Below, piece by piece: positions 23,679 through 29,938 of a stretch of 35,635 bases of DNA. The stretch spans positions 1 through 35,635 of IMG/VR virus record IMGVR_UViG_3300020421_000071. One strand, given 5' to 3'. Origin of the DNA: a virus. Numbering within the stretch: position 1 is the stretch's first letter; the number at the start of each line of letters is the position of its first letter. A model generated the notes under the pieces. That model was not told the origin of the DNA. It searched no databases and saw only the letters and a program-made list of their open reading frames with translations. A program made the position numbers and the translations under genes.

Positions 23679-23811
23679 TGCCTTTTTTTCCAGATTTTTT
23701 TGAACCCGGCAGGGTTTTTTCTAAACGATCTGCTTGACCGGCGTGTAATTTAGAGGCTTTACGCAGTTCAGCTATCATTTTTCGTTTCTGAGCAACAGTC
23801 ATTTCAGGCAT
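23665..23811 (-). CDS. 48-residue helical basic protein
   Basis: A very short gene: ATG at 23811 to the stop at 23665-23667. GAGG about eight bases upstream overlaps the TGA of the preceding gene, and its own end overlaps the next gene's start by 14 bases. This is exactly the arrangement of its neighbours and supports a real gene. The protein begins MPEMTVAQKRKMIAELRKAS, then KLHAGQADRLEKTLPGSKKS. Residues 4-32 form an amphipathic, Lys/Arg-rich helix and the C-terminus is Lys/Gly-rich. It could be an assembly cofactor or a DNA-associated peptide. No family known to me. Confidence 0.62.
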   Translation of the reverse strand: MPEMTVAQKRKMIAELRKASKLHAGQADRLEKTLPGSKKSGKKGNGRT

Positions 23812-23820
23812 TTTAATACC

Positions 23821-24069
23821 TCATTTTCCTTTTCTTTTGCCACCTTTGGATTTTTTGGCGTAATTAGGGTCTTTACAGTATTTACTAGCCGCCAAATTAG
23901 CGTAAGCAGAGGGGTACGTGTCAAAGGTTCGCTTTGCCCACGCCTTTCCTTCAGGACAGATTTTACTGCCCTTACTTTTACTAGACGCCGCACCGCCTTT
24001 ACGCATGTAAGTGACTTGGACCTTAGCTTTTGTAGGCCCTGTTTTTACCCTTGATGTGGACATACCCAT
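23821..24069 (-). CDS. Small basic phage protein with a TYPSAYANLAASKYC motif
   Basis: This 82-residue protein begins MGMSTSRVKTGPTKAKVQVT with GAGG seven bases before the first ATG. It contains YMRKGGAASSK at residues 21-31, then ICPEGKAWAKRTFDTYPSAY and ANLAASKYCKDPNYAK, ending in a KSKGGKRKGK tail. The AWAKRTFDxYPSAYAN...YC pattern is a short conserved module of small phage proteins, probably a helical hairpin with Cys at 38 and 65. The rest is Lys-rich and likely disordered. It belongs to the cluster of tiny basic genes between the capsid and adaptor genes. A virion or DNA-binding role is inferred only from charge and position. Confidence 0.68.
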   Translation of the reverse strand: MGMSTSRVKTGPTKAKVQVTYMRKGGAASSKSKGSKICPEGKAWAKRTFDTYPSAYANLAASKYCKDPNYAKKSKGGKRKGK

Positions 24070-24078
24070 AATAAATCC

Positions 24079-24303
24079 TCACGCGTAAGTGTTTATTGCT
24101 CTACCCTTTGTAGCATCAGTAGAGGGGGTTGTATCAACAGATGTAGGCTGGAATTTTACCTTGGCCGCATCTAACGGCTGTTGTGAATTACTCAAAGTGG
24201 TCGGATTCATCGCAGGATTAGCCGCCCCCGCAACAATACCCGTAGGCTTCTGCATCATATTAGGCCACCTAACACCGCCCACCTGCAAAGGGTCACTAGC
24301 CAT
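24079..24303 (-). CDS. Small hypothetical protein, Pro/Asn/Thr-rich
   Basis: This 74-residue protein (MASDPLQVGGVRWPNMMQKP, later NPAMNPTTLSNSQQPLDAAK) has no predicted membrane segment, coiled coil or known domain. It is low in charge, unlike its basic neighbours, and rich in Pro, Asn, Thr and Gln, so it may be extended. It starts three bases after the stop of the membrane-protein gene and has only a weak binding site, so coupling is likely. Support comes mainly from the tight spacing on both sides. Confidence 0.55.
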   Translation of the reverse strand: MASDPLQVGGVRWPNMMQKPTGIVAGAANPAMNPTTLSNSQQPLDAAKVKFQPTSVDTTPSTDATKGRAINTYA

Positions 24304-24306
24304 GTA

Positions 24307-24492
24307 TCACCCGGTTACCCATTGACTGAGGACAGGAACACTTATAATTAAAACAGCTAAACCCCAGATTTTTATATCTAATGCTTTTAAAGAGTTTTTT
24401 TGGTCGTCTAAACGTTCTTCGATACGAGTGTAACGAAGCGCACACTCCGCCTCATGCTTTTCCAGCTTAGATAAAACGTCTTCTACCCGCAT
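24307..24492 (-). CDS. Small single-span membrane protein with N-terminal coiled coil (XhlA-like)
   Basis: I start this 61-residue protein at the ATG at 24492, which has AAGG ten bases upstream; a GTG three codons earlier lies too close to that site. Residues 1-40 (MRVEDVLSKLEKHEAECALR, then RIEERLDDQKNSLKALD) form a charged heptad helix. Residues about 42-58 (IWGLAVLIISVPVLSQW) are a membrane segment. The layout resembles haemolysin XhlA-type proteins found beside phage holins, but the lysis cassette lies 5 kb away. It may be a membrane-anchored accessory protein; function unproven. Confidence 0.62.
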   Translation of the reverse strand: MRVEDVLSKLEKHEAECALRYTRIEERLDDQKNSLKALDIKIWGLAVLIISVPVLSQWVTG

Positions 24493-24494
24493 AG

Positions 24495-24779
24495 TTACCA
24501 CGCCTTACAAGACCAATATCGTGCCGAAAACTTATCCTTTGCCGTGTCACAATTGTGACGTGCCCGAAAATTACTTCTACGCCCCGGTTGAGACTTCTTG
24601 ATCGACATATTCGGGTCACCAAAACGGACAAGCTTTACTTCATTGCCTTTTTTAGCCAAAACCGCACTTTTTTTTGATTTACCGGGAGTTTTTTTTGGCT
24701 TGTTATAGCCAGAAAACGTTTCTCCACGGTAACTCAAACGACCCGAAGGCAGTCTTTTTACGTTTTTGGTGGTTGCCAT
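24495..24779 (-). CDS. Small basic conserved phage protein (RARHNCDTAKDK motif)
   Basis: This 94-residue protein begins MATTKNVKRLPSGRLSYRGE and has a Lys-rich middle, GYNKPKKTPGKSKKSAVLAK, then VKLVRFGDPNMSIKKSQPGR. The C-terminal segment is RSNFRARHNCDTAKDKFSAR followed by YWSCKAW. This C-terminal module with two Cys recurs in small proteins of pelagiphages, cyanophages and other marine phages as far as I recall. It overlaps the preceding stop (TAATG). Strong positive charge suggests binding to DNA or to an acidic virion surface; this is inference. Confidence 0.7.
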   Translation of the reverse strand: MATTKNVKRLPSGRLSYRGETFSGYNKPKKTPGKSKKSAVLAKKGNEVKLVRFGDPNMSIKKSQPGRRSNFRARHNCDTAKDKFSARYWSCKAW

Positions 24780-25051
24780 TAGCTAAAAAACACCGTGATT
24801 GCCGTAATATTAGTTAAAACACTAACGTTGATATCAGACACTTTTATGCCCTCATCAGGAATATTGACCGAGTGTGTTTCGCTCGCAGAAAAATCCAAGT
24901 CCAATACAGTGCTTCCGCCACTCCCGTCTGTAATAGTAAGACGGGGCGTTCCTGAAGCAGAAAAAACTTGGATTTGACGAATACGAGCAGGCCCTACACC
25001 AGCAGAGCCCGTCCCGGTCAGACGCTTTGATCTTACGTCTGAATTAGCCAT
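24779..25051 (-). CDS. Small beta-rich virion protein
   Basis: This 90-residue protein (MANSDVRSKRLTGTGSAGVG, then ARIRQIQVFSASGTPRLTIT) alternates Val/Ile/Leu with Ser/Thr/Asp and ends VSVLTNITAITVFFS, consistent with a small beta sandwich. It has GGGAG before the ATG. It follows the 160-residue protein and precedes the basic-protein cluster. Proteins of this sort downstream of the capsid gene are often decoration or head-completion components. I do not recognise a family. Confidence 0.65.
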   Translation of the reverse strand: MANSDVRSKRLTGTGSAGVGPARIRQIQVFSASGTPRLTITDGSGGSTVLDLDFSASETHSVNIPDEGIKVSDINVSVLTNITAITVFFS

Positions 25052-25063
25052 GGGTATCTCCCG

Positions 25064-25546
25064 TTAGGATGCGTCAGAAGTGCTGGATATTCCAAAAAAC
25101 TTCAAAACAATGACCGTGTCGCCGCCGGGATCACCCGAAACAACAAGCTCAACCTCATCTGCTGTGCCCGTAGCCGCAGTGGTTGTACCACCCGACATTC
25201 CAAGGACACCATTACATGGGAAAAACCCTTTAAATCCGGTCGAATTCACAGCGGCTGAAATACCGTCAACAAAACCATCCGTATCAGCATCTGTGCCAAT
25301 GTCTTGAAGGTTTACAGCGTTCGCGGCGGCTGTAGTAACAGCGATTGTGACGCCCATAGGAATGAAGTTATCTGGGATACCAATTGCAGACTCTTTTCCC
25401 GTGGTGGCACCATCCGCTACCGTAATGGTCGTTTCATAAGTAGAAAGCGTCATTGTGCTAGTTACAGCACCGGTAGTGGAGTTTTTGGTTATATCTTGGA
25501 AACCGTTTTCAGAACGGACGGGACCGTTAAACGTAGTATTAGCCAT
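25064..25546 (-). CDS. Beta-rich virion protein downstream of the capsid terminator
   Basis: This 160-residue protein begins MANTTFNGPVRSENGFQDIT, an opening shared by many phage virion proteins. It is rich in Thr, Ala, Val and Gly (STYETTITVADGATTGKESA, then NFIPMGVTIAVTTAAANAVN) and ends in VELVVSGDPGGDTVIVLKFF. A beta fold is expected. It is the first gene after the terminator at 25631-25656 and has a good AGGAG binding site. A head decoration or spike role is possible. It shares only composition with the 216-residue protein on the other side of the capsid gene. Confidence 0.7.
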   Translation of the reverse strand: MANTTFNGPVRSENGFQDITKNSTTGAVTSTMTLSTYETTITVADGATTGKESAIGIPDNFIPMGVTIAVTTAAANAVNLQDIGTDADTDGFVDGISAAVNSTGFKGFFPCNGVLGMSGGTTTAATGTADEVELVVSGDPGGDTVIVLKFFGISSTSDAS

Positions 25547-25616
25547 GAGGTTCTCCTGTCGTGGCCAGTGTCAGCCTCAGTATGAGACTGTCAGGAAAAA
25601 TTTATATTAACATAAA

Positions 25617-25632
25617 TGTTCCACGTGGAACA
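25617..25632. promoter_or_regulatory. parS-like 16-bp perfect palindrome, copy 1
   Basis: TGTTCCACGTGGAACA is a perfect palindrome of the form TGTTNCACGTGNAACA, known as the bacterial chromosomal parS site bound by ParB; the C/G variant is the type used in pseudomonads. It lies between the capsid gene's terminator and the next gene and overlaps the end of the terminator's T tract. An AT-rich stretch (TTAATATAAAT on the minus strand) just downstream could be a promoter -10, so an operator role is also possible. The exact copy at 28591-28606 argues against chance. Confidence 0.7.
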
Positions 25633-25656
25633 AAAAAAGCCGCCCGAAGGCGGCTT
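25631..25656 (-). terminator. Intrinsic terminator after the major capsid gene
   Basis: On the minus strand AAGCCGCC-TTCG-GGCGGCTT forms an eight-base-pair stem with a stable TTCG tetraloop, followed by a run of T. It begins five bases after the capsid stop codon. Genes downstream are on the same strand, so partial read-through or a new start of transcription is needed; either would make capsid transcripts more abundant than tail transcripts. Confidence 0.92.
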
Positions 25657-25661
25657 GATTT

Positions 25662-26567
25662 TTAGGCACCCGGTGTGCCAAAGACACAACGCCAATCGGA
25701 AACCCCGAAACTGTAACGCTCACGCGCCTTGAAGCGCATGTTGCCAGTGTCGAAGTCACCTTCCATTGCAGTCTTGATGGGGCTTCTGTTAAACATCTTG
25801 AAGCCGTTAGGTGCGTCAGTCTTAATGAAGAACGCATCTGTGTCGGTCAAGAAATGGTTAACTACCGCGCCATCTGGGAGCATGCCCATAGACTTGGTTG
25901 CGTTGAGGTCATTGTCCGCAGTCCCCGGACGCAGGTTGGAGTTGATCACCCGCTCTGCAATAAATTGCAGTTCTTTCGGGATAATCATCTTCATACCACG
26001 TACCGCGATCTTCAGACCACGCTCATCCGTGAAACCAGCAATGTCAATTAGCATCTGCTCAAGAGAAGTCTCGTTGAGGTCAGCGGCGGTTGACAGCAGG
26101 TTTCGTTGATTCCCTGAAAGGGAAGGGTGAGCCGCAGAGCAAAGAGCCGCACCGTCTCCCACAGGAGAGCCAGTGCTAAAGGCGTTGTTCAAAATTGAAG
26201 CGCCCTTAATCTGCTTGGTCTGGGACATTGATCGTGCCAAAGCACGGGTGTAACGAGAAGCAAGGCGGTCATACAGGTTGTCTTCAATCGCCTCTTCGGT
26301 GATTGAAAACGCCAGTGCAATCGTTTCGTGAGTATAACGTGCAGTAAATGTCTCCTGCGCGTCATCAAACGAAATAGCACCACCCTCTGACTTAACCGGC
26401 GCAGTGCCGAAGCCAGACAGCATTACTTCTTCTTCAAAAGCACGATCTGAAGTCTCTTCTTCAAAGATTTCAGCGTGTTCCTGCTCATAGCGATCATACT
26501 CAAGTCCAAAGAGAGCGTTAAGCCCCGGCTCAAGTTCCTTCGCCAACTGTGCGCGAGAAATAGCCAT
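25662..26567 (-). CDS. Major capsid protein (HK97-fold)
   Basis: This 301-residue protein starts MAISRAQLAKELEPGLNALF and contains GLEYDRYEQEHAEIFEEETS, FTARYTHETIALAFSITEEA, DNLYDRLASRYTRALARSMS and CSAAHPSLSGNQRNLLS. Near the end are GLKIAVRGMKMIIPKELQFI, PDGAVVNHFLTDTDAFFIKT and a final RERYSFGVSDWRCVFGTPGA. This order corresponds to the HK97-fold capsid family of Mu gpT-like and podovirus coats: N-arm, spine helix with paired Arg, then the P- and A-domain strands. It follows the scaffold and two smaller head proteins and is followed by a terminator. The length of about 300 residues is usual for the family. No delta-domain protease segment is seen. Confidence 0.88.
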   Translation of the reverse strand: MAISRAQLAKELEPGLNALFGLEYDRYEQEHAEIFEEETSDRAFEEEVMLSGFGTAPVKSEGGAISFDDAQETFTARYTHETIALAFSITEEAIEDNLYDRLASRYTRALARSMSQTKQIKGASILNNAFSTGSPVGDGAALCSAAHPSLSGNQRNLLSTAADLNETSLEQMLIDIAGFTDERGLKIAVRGMKMIIPKELQFIAERVINSNLRPGTADNDLNATKSMGMLPDGAVVNHFLTDTDAFFIKTDAPNGFKMFNRSPIKTAMEGDFDTGNMRFKARERYSFGVSDWRCVFGTPGA

Positions 26568-26580
26568 TACCTAATCCCCC

Positions 26581-27231
26581 TTAAATGCCGGTTGAGTCGG
26601 CAGTGGTTTGCGAAGCAAAACCACGTGTGCCAGCGTTGAAATGAGCGTTCAATCGAACAAGGAGGTGCGCTCCCGCAGACGAATAATCATTGTTAGCATC
26701 ATCGTCAACCAGACCTACGATACGCAATGGTAGCGTTGCAGTGGTGTTAATTGTACTTACGCCCAATTGGGAATTTGACTTACCTGTATCGGTAGAACCG
26801 GTACGAGCAGAAGTTCCCAAGCTTGCGTTAGCAAAAACAGCCGTTAATGCAGTAGCTCGGTCAGTGAGAGTAGCATCCGCCGCGACGACGAACAGTTGAT
26901 CGGGGTTATCCGCCACAAGAGCCTTTACCGGGAAGTTAGTATCTACCGATACGCTTCCTGATCCGGGCCAATAGTTAAGAAACACAGGTTTCTTTTGTGT
27001 GGCATCGTGATATTCAACCCCTATTAGAACACCAAGGGCTTGCGTAGTGCCGCCATCGGTAGCTCCAGCTTGGTCTATAACGCCTGCGGCAGTGGGAACA
27101 CAAATACTTCCATTAAAGATAGCATTTGCGTTGTTACTAGCAATTTCATACTGAGTAACACCTGTGCTGTTAGCACCGCTTCCTACAAGACCTACAGGAC
27201 GAAGACCAAAGGCAGTTTCTTGATTTGCCAT
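26581..27231 (-). CDS. Head decoration / minor capsid-like protein
   Basis: This 216-residue protein begins MANQETAFGLRPVGLVGSGA, an opening I associate with virion proteins encoded directly beside capsid genes. It continues STGVTQYEIASNNANAIFNG, then LGVLIGVEYHDATQKKPVFL, YWPGSGSV, then DNPDQLFVVAADATLTDRAT. The C-terminus has RIVGLVDDDANNDYSSAGAH and VRLNAHFNAGTRGF. A beta-rich fold is likely. Position immediately before the coat gene suggests a stabilising or decoration protein on the capsid. It is not long enough to be a coat protein of the HK97 type. Confidence 0.75.
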   Translation of the reverse strand: MANQETAFGLRPVGLVGSGANSTGVTQYEIASNNANAIFNGSICVPTAAGVIDQAGATDGGTTQALGVLIGVEYHDATQKKPVFLNYWPGSGSVSVDTNFPVKALVADNPDQLFVVAADATLTDRATALTAVFANASLGTSARTGSTDTGKSNSQLGVSTINTTATLPLRIVGLVDDDANNDYSSAGAHLLVRLNAHFNAGTRGFASQTTADSTGI

Positions 27232-27257
27232 AGTTTAGTTCTCCATTCTGTGCGGCC

Positions 27258-27740
27258 CTATTTCTTGGGGCCGCCAAAAGTTACACGACTCTGACGCTCG
27301 GGTTTTCCGATTGTCATCGTTGGATGAGCGTTTTCTCGCAACATATCGCTTTCAACAGCTTCAATTTGGTCCGCGTTACGTTGAGCAAAGTACTCAGCGC
27401 GTTCTTCCACTGTTTCTACCGGTATGCGAGCGAGCATCAATCCGCCAACACCAAACACACCTTCATACTTACCTGATTCAATTACCGGAGATTCAAAATC
27501 TGGATACTCGTCTTGGCGAACAAGCTCATAGCCTTCTCGCAATCTTGCTGAAATATTCTTGGTGTCGTCAAAACCCCTTACTTCAGCGCGTATCCAACGA
27601 TGTTTGTAGCCCTCTGGCGCAGGTGGTGCATCTAACATAGACGGGGGAGTCCAAGGCTTACGCCGTCCCTGCTTCTCCCTTGACGCTGTTTCACGTGAGG
27701 AGCGGTCAATGCCCTCAAAGCCTTTCTTCTCTGTGGACAT
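27258..27740 (-). CDS. Conserved phage head protein of unknown function
   Basis: A 160-residue protein from the ATG at 27740 (MSTEKKGFEGIDRSSRETAS). GGAG seven bases upstream and the scaffold stop just before support this start over an earlier in-frame one at 27776. It contains KQGRRKPWTPPSMLDAPPAP, EGYKHRWIRAEVRGFDDTKN, ARLREGYELVRQDEYPDFES, then GVFGVGGLMLARIPVETVEE, and a basic end RQSRVTFGGPKK. The block HRWIRAEVRGxxDxxNIxxRLREGYELVR is common in marine phages between scaffold and capsid genes. Role in head assembly is inferred from place. Confidence 0.75.
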   Translation of the reverse strand: MSTEKKGFEGIDRSSRETASREKQGRRKPWTPPSMLDAPPAPEGYKHRWIRAEVRGFDDTKNISARLREGYELVRQDEYPDFESPVIESGKYEGVFGVGGLMLARIPVETVEERAEYFAQRNADQIEAVESDMLRENAHPTMTIGKPERQSRVTFGGPKK

Positions 27741-27744
27741 GGTA

Positions 27745-28686
27745 TTACTCCTTAACGTATTTCGCGTATTCTTCAAGCGGCACTCCCAATTTTTTAGCGA
27801 TTGCTACTTGGGTCTGAGAGAGTTTGACCCTTTTACCACTGCGCCCAGTTTTGGTGGAGCGAGAGACACCGGCAACAGTCTGAGCGGGTTTGCGGCCAGC
27901 GGATTGCTCCTCTCCAAATTTATGTGGGAATTCCCGTTTAATTCTGGAGTCCAATTCATTGTAGTAGTCATCGGACTGCGGGTCAAACCCTTCATCTTCA
28001 ATTAATTTCTTGTGAATTCCGAAGGCGGCAAACGTCATTGCCTCATCGTTTCCAAACCAAGAGTTCTTTTCAGCCCACACTTCGGCTTTAGGATCAGGCC
28101 TCTGCCTTTGCGGCTCTTGCGCTTGCTGTGGAACTTGCTGTGGAACTTGCTGTGGAGCCTCTTGTGGGGCTTGTTGGGCGCGAGATTCCGCTTGGCGTTG
28201 CGCCCGTGCATACCCGTCTGCGGCAATAGTAAGGTTGGTTAGCTCTTTCTGGGCCGCAATTTGACCCTCTGCATCTCCAAGCTCTACGGCTCGCCTATAA
28301 TTAGCTTCTGCCTGCTCTTGCTGTATAGAAATACGTTGACCGTACTCATTCATAAAGCCTTGATCTAACGTTTCCATACGATTGCGAATTTTTTCAGCCT
28401 CAGACTGCACGTTTTGTGCATATTTGATGGCTTCTTCTTCGCGGCGCTCGGCATCACGCATCTTCTTTGTAAGACGGTTGATGCGCTTTTGAACAGATTC
28501 ACTGTACTGTTCTATTTCTTCGTCTTCTTTAGAAGATTCTTCAACAACCTCTACTTCTGGCTTGGGCTCGGGCTCGGGCTCGGGATCAGATGTTCCACGT
28601 GGAACATCCTCTTTTTCCGGTTGCTCAAGCTCAACCTCTGTTTCTTCAGCGTCTCCCACGTCTAACTCAAATTGCGGCTCTGCCAT
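27745..28686 (-). CDS. Capsid scaffolding protein
   Basis: This 313-residue protein is strongly acidic in residues 1-60 (Glu/Pro runs), predicted coiled coil at about 62-170 (NRLTKKMRDAERREEEAIKY), Gln/Pro-rich at 170-200, and ends in a basic segment plus a short helical pair (KLSQTQVAIAKKLGVPLEEY). This is the usual build of scaffolding proteins, whose basic C-terminal helices bind the coat. The ribosome binding site AAAGGAGG is the best in the window, fitting a protein made in hundreds of copies. It lies upstream of the capsid genes and downstream of a co-chaperonin. Codons 27-32 (D-V-P-R-G-T) contain the second parS-like palindrome. Confidence 0.82.
   Translation of the reverse strand: MAEPQFELDVGDAEETEVELEQPEKEDVPRGTSDPEPEPEPKPEVEVVEESSKEDEEIEQYSESVQKRINRLTKKMRDAERREEEAIKYAQNVQSEAEKIRNRMETLDQGFMNEYGQRISIQQEQAEANYRRAVELGDAEGQIAAQKELTNLTIAADGYARAQRQAESRAQQAPQEAPQQVPQQVPQQAQEPQRQRPDPKAEVWAEKNSWFGNDEAMTFAAFGIHKKLIEDEGFDPQSDDYYNELDSRIKREFPHKFGEEQSAGRKPAQTVAGVSRSTKTGRSGKRVKLSQTQVAIAKKLGVPLEEYAKYVKE
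28591..28606. promoter_or_regulatory. parS-like 16-bp perfect palindrome, copy 2, inside the scaffold gene
   Basis: TGTTCCACGTGGAACA again, identical to the site at 25617-25632 and about 3.0 kb away. Here the symmetry extends to 20 bases (28589-28608). It falls in the acidic, low-constraint N-terminal region of the scaffold and encodes DVPRGT there, so the coding sequence has accommodated the site. Host chromosomal parS sites also often lie inside genes. Confidence 0.7.
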
Positions 28687-28697
28687 GGTTTCCTCCT

Positions 28698-29144
28698 TTA
28701 CAAACTAAGAATGTCTTCTGGATCGTCAATAATTGCTAAGATTTCATCATCGTTCAAAATCCTGCACTCCCCTCCGTCAATACGGAACCTAGACCCAGCA
28801 TAGCGAGCAAAGATTACCCATTGCTTTTCAGTGCACCACGGGCCATCTGGGAACTTATCGGCGTCCTTATAACAGAGCGGACCCTGCTTGACGACATAAC
28901 CCACCACCGTTTGAATCTGCGTGTCATTCAACACTTGATTGGGTATGTAAATACCGCCTTCGGTGGTTTCTTTGCCCCGGTATGGGAGGATTAACATGCG
29001 CCAGCCGGTAGGCTGTGGCATACGCTCCAAAAGACTTTTATCCATGGCCTCTGGGTCGAGCACCTTGGGTTGTGGAGCTTTGTAAAGGGATTTGACGCCT
29101 TCTGCGGCGGCGTCTAGGTCAATTTCTTCAGCTAGATCAGTCAT
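28698..29144 (-). CDS. GroES-like (Cpn10) co-chaperonin
   Basis: This 148-residue protein has an N-terminal extension of about 43 residues before the Cpn10 core. The core opens TGWRMLILPYRGKETTEGGI, with the mobile-loop region at about 55-70 and GGIYIP at 63-68 corresponding to the GroEL-binding loop. It goes on to VGYVVKQGPLCYKDADKFPD, WVIFARYAGSRFRIDGGECR and LNDDEILAIID, the typical closing strands. It probably replaces host GroES on host GroEL to fold the capsid or other virion proteins, as T4 gp31 does; no GroEL is present in the window. It sits directly before the scaffold and starts within the end of the 65-residue gene (8-base overlap). Confidence 0.88.
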   Translation of the reverse strand: MTDLAEEIDLDAAAEGVKSLYKAPQPKVLDPEAMDKSLLERMPQPTGWRMLILPYRGKETTEGGIYIPNQVLNDTQIQTVVGYVVKQGPLCYKDADKFPDGPWCTEKQWVIFARYAGSRFRIDGGECRILNDDEILAIIDDPEDILSL

Positions 29145-29334
29145 TTAGTTGCTCCTGTTTTTCTAGCAGGCCCGAGAGTTCCTGTGCTACATAATTCAAA
29201 GCCGATAGCTCACCCATAAGGTTTTGGTACTGCTCCATCGACTTAACGCCATTGTTTTCCAACAATTCTAAGACTTGTACGCGCCTGTCCTTAATAGACT
29301 TTTGAACAAACTGTACCAAGTATAATGAATCCAC
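29137..29334 (-). CDS. Small helical/coiled-coil protein before the co-chaperonin
   Basis: This 65-residue protein is read from a GTG at 29334 with GGAG five bases upstream; an ATG two bases away is in another frame. It is almost wholly helical: MDSLYLVQFVQKSIKDRRVQ, then LELLENNGVKSMEQYQNLMG and LNYVAQELSGLLEKQEQL. Similar short helical proteins occur near scaffold genes in several tailed phages as far as I recall. It is the first gene after a candidate promoter and heads the head-assembly operon. Function unknown; an assembly factor is plausible. Confidence 0.65.
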   Translation of the reverse strand: MDSLYLVQFVQKSIKDRRVQVLELLENNGVKSMEQYQNLMGELSALNYVAQELSGLLEKQEQLND

Positions 29335-29361
29335 ATGCGCTCCATCTCAGAAAGTCTTATC

Positions 29362-29390
29362 TATATACCACGACAGTCTAAAACGGGCAA
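29362..29390 (-). promoter_or_regulatory. Candidate sigma70-type promoter for the head-assembly operon
   Basis: On the minus strand TTGCCC (29390-29385) and TATATA (29367-29362) are separated by 17 bases in the 56-base gap after the M15 peptidase gene, one of the widest gaps in the window. Both hexamers match consensus at four of six positions. It would drive the co-chaperonin, scaffold and capsid genes. Confidence 0.35.
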
Positions 29391-29738
29391 CTAATATGTC
29401 CACATGACAGGACCAGTAGTGCGGATATCCACATGGACAAATGTCTTTGCAACACCCACTCCACCAAAACCTAAATTCAAGGCCTCTTCTACAACTTTTC
29501 GCCGCTCAATACCGTTTTCAACGTGTATGTCTGCGGCAATACCTTGAGCATGTGTTCCGGGCTTTACCTTAGCTTTTTCTAAAGTGTGGTTTGGGGATCG
29601 ATACCCCGAAGTGATGTGAAAAGGAAAGGCACACGCTTCACGAAGTTCGTCCAAACGATCAATAAACTCCGGAACAATCTCGTTTTCCCCGGTTTCCTGA
29701 CAAGCAAATTCTTCTTCTTTGAAGTATTTGTAAGTCAT
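29391..29738 (-). CDS. Peptidoglycan endopeptidase/endolysin, Peptidase M15 family
   Basis: This 115-residue protein has the M15 (DD-carboxypeptidase/VanY-like, M15_3) core: HITSGYRSPNHTLEKAKVKP at 41-60, GTHAQGIAADI at 61-71, a GFGGVGV turn and FVHVDIR at 100-106. The expected zinc ligands are His63, Asp70 and His102, all present, with Asp104 in the usual HxD arrangement. The domain covers the entire protein; there is no separate cell-wall-binding domain or signal peptide, so release depends on a holin. The gene overlaps the upstream small membrane protein by ATGA. It should cut peptide cross-links to release progeny. Confidence 0.9.
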   Translation of the reverse strand: MTYKYFKEEEFACQETGENEIVPEFIDRLDELREACAFPFHITSGYRSPNHTLEKAKVKPGTHAQGIAADIHVENGIERRKVVEEALNLGFGGVGVAKTFVHVDIRTTGPVMWTY

Positions 29739-29938
29739 TCTTTCTTGCCCGACCCCAAAAACAAACCAAAAGCGCCCGTCAGAGCGCCCGTCATAACAGA
29801 AACCAAAGCGGCTTGCTCTGGGTTTGGGTCAGGAAGATCCATGAACCACTCAACCACACGGTACGTCATGAAAATCATCACGAACATGACTAGCCGAGGC
29901 AATATTCTCCAGCGGTCAAGAACCTCGGGAGTGATCAT
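29735..29938 (-). CDS. Small two-helix membrane protein, putative holin/antiholin
   Basis: This 67-residue protein has two hydrophobic segments, at about 14-32 (PRLVMFVMIFMTYRVVEWF) and 43-62 (AALVSVMTGALTGAFGLFLG), joined by an acidic Pro-rich turn, with a Lys-rich end. This fits a class II holin or a partner of the 3TM holin encoded just before it. It overlaps both neighbours by ATGA. Which of the two membrane proteins makes the hole cannot be told from sequence. Confidence 0.72.
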   Translation of the reverse strand: MITPEVLDRWRILPRLVMFVMIFMTYRVVEWFMDLPDPNPEQAALVSVMTGALTGAFGLFLGSGKKE

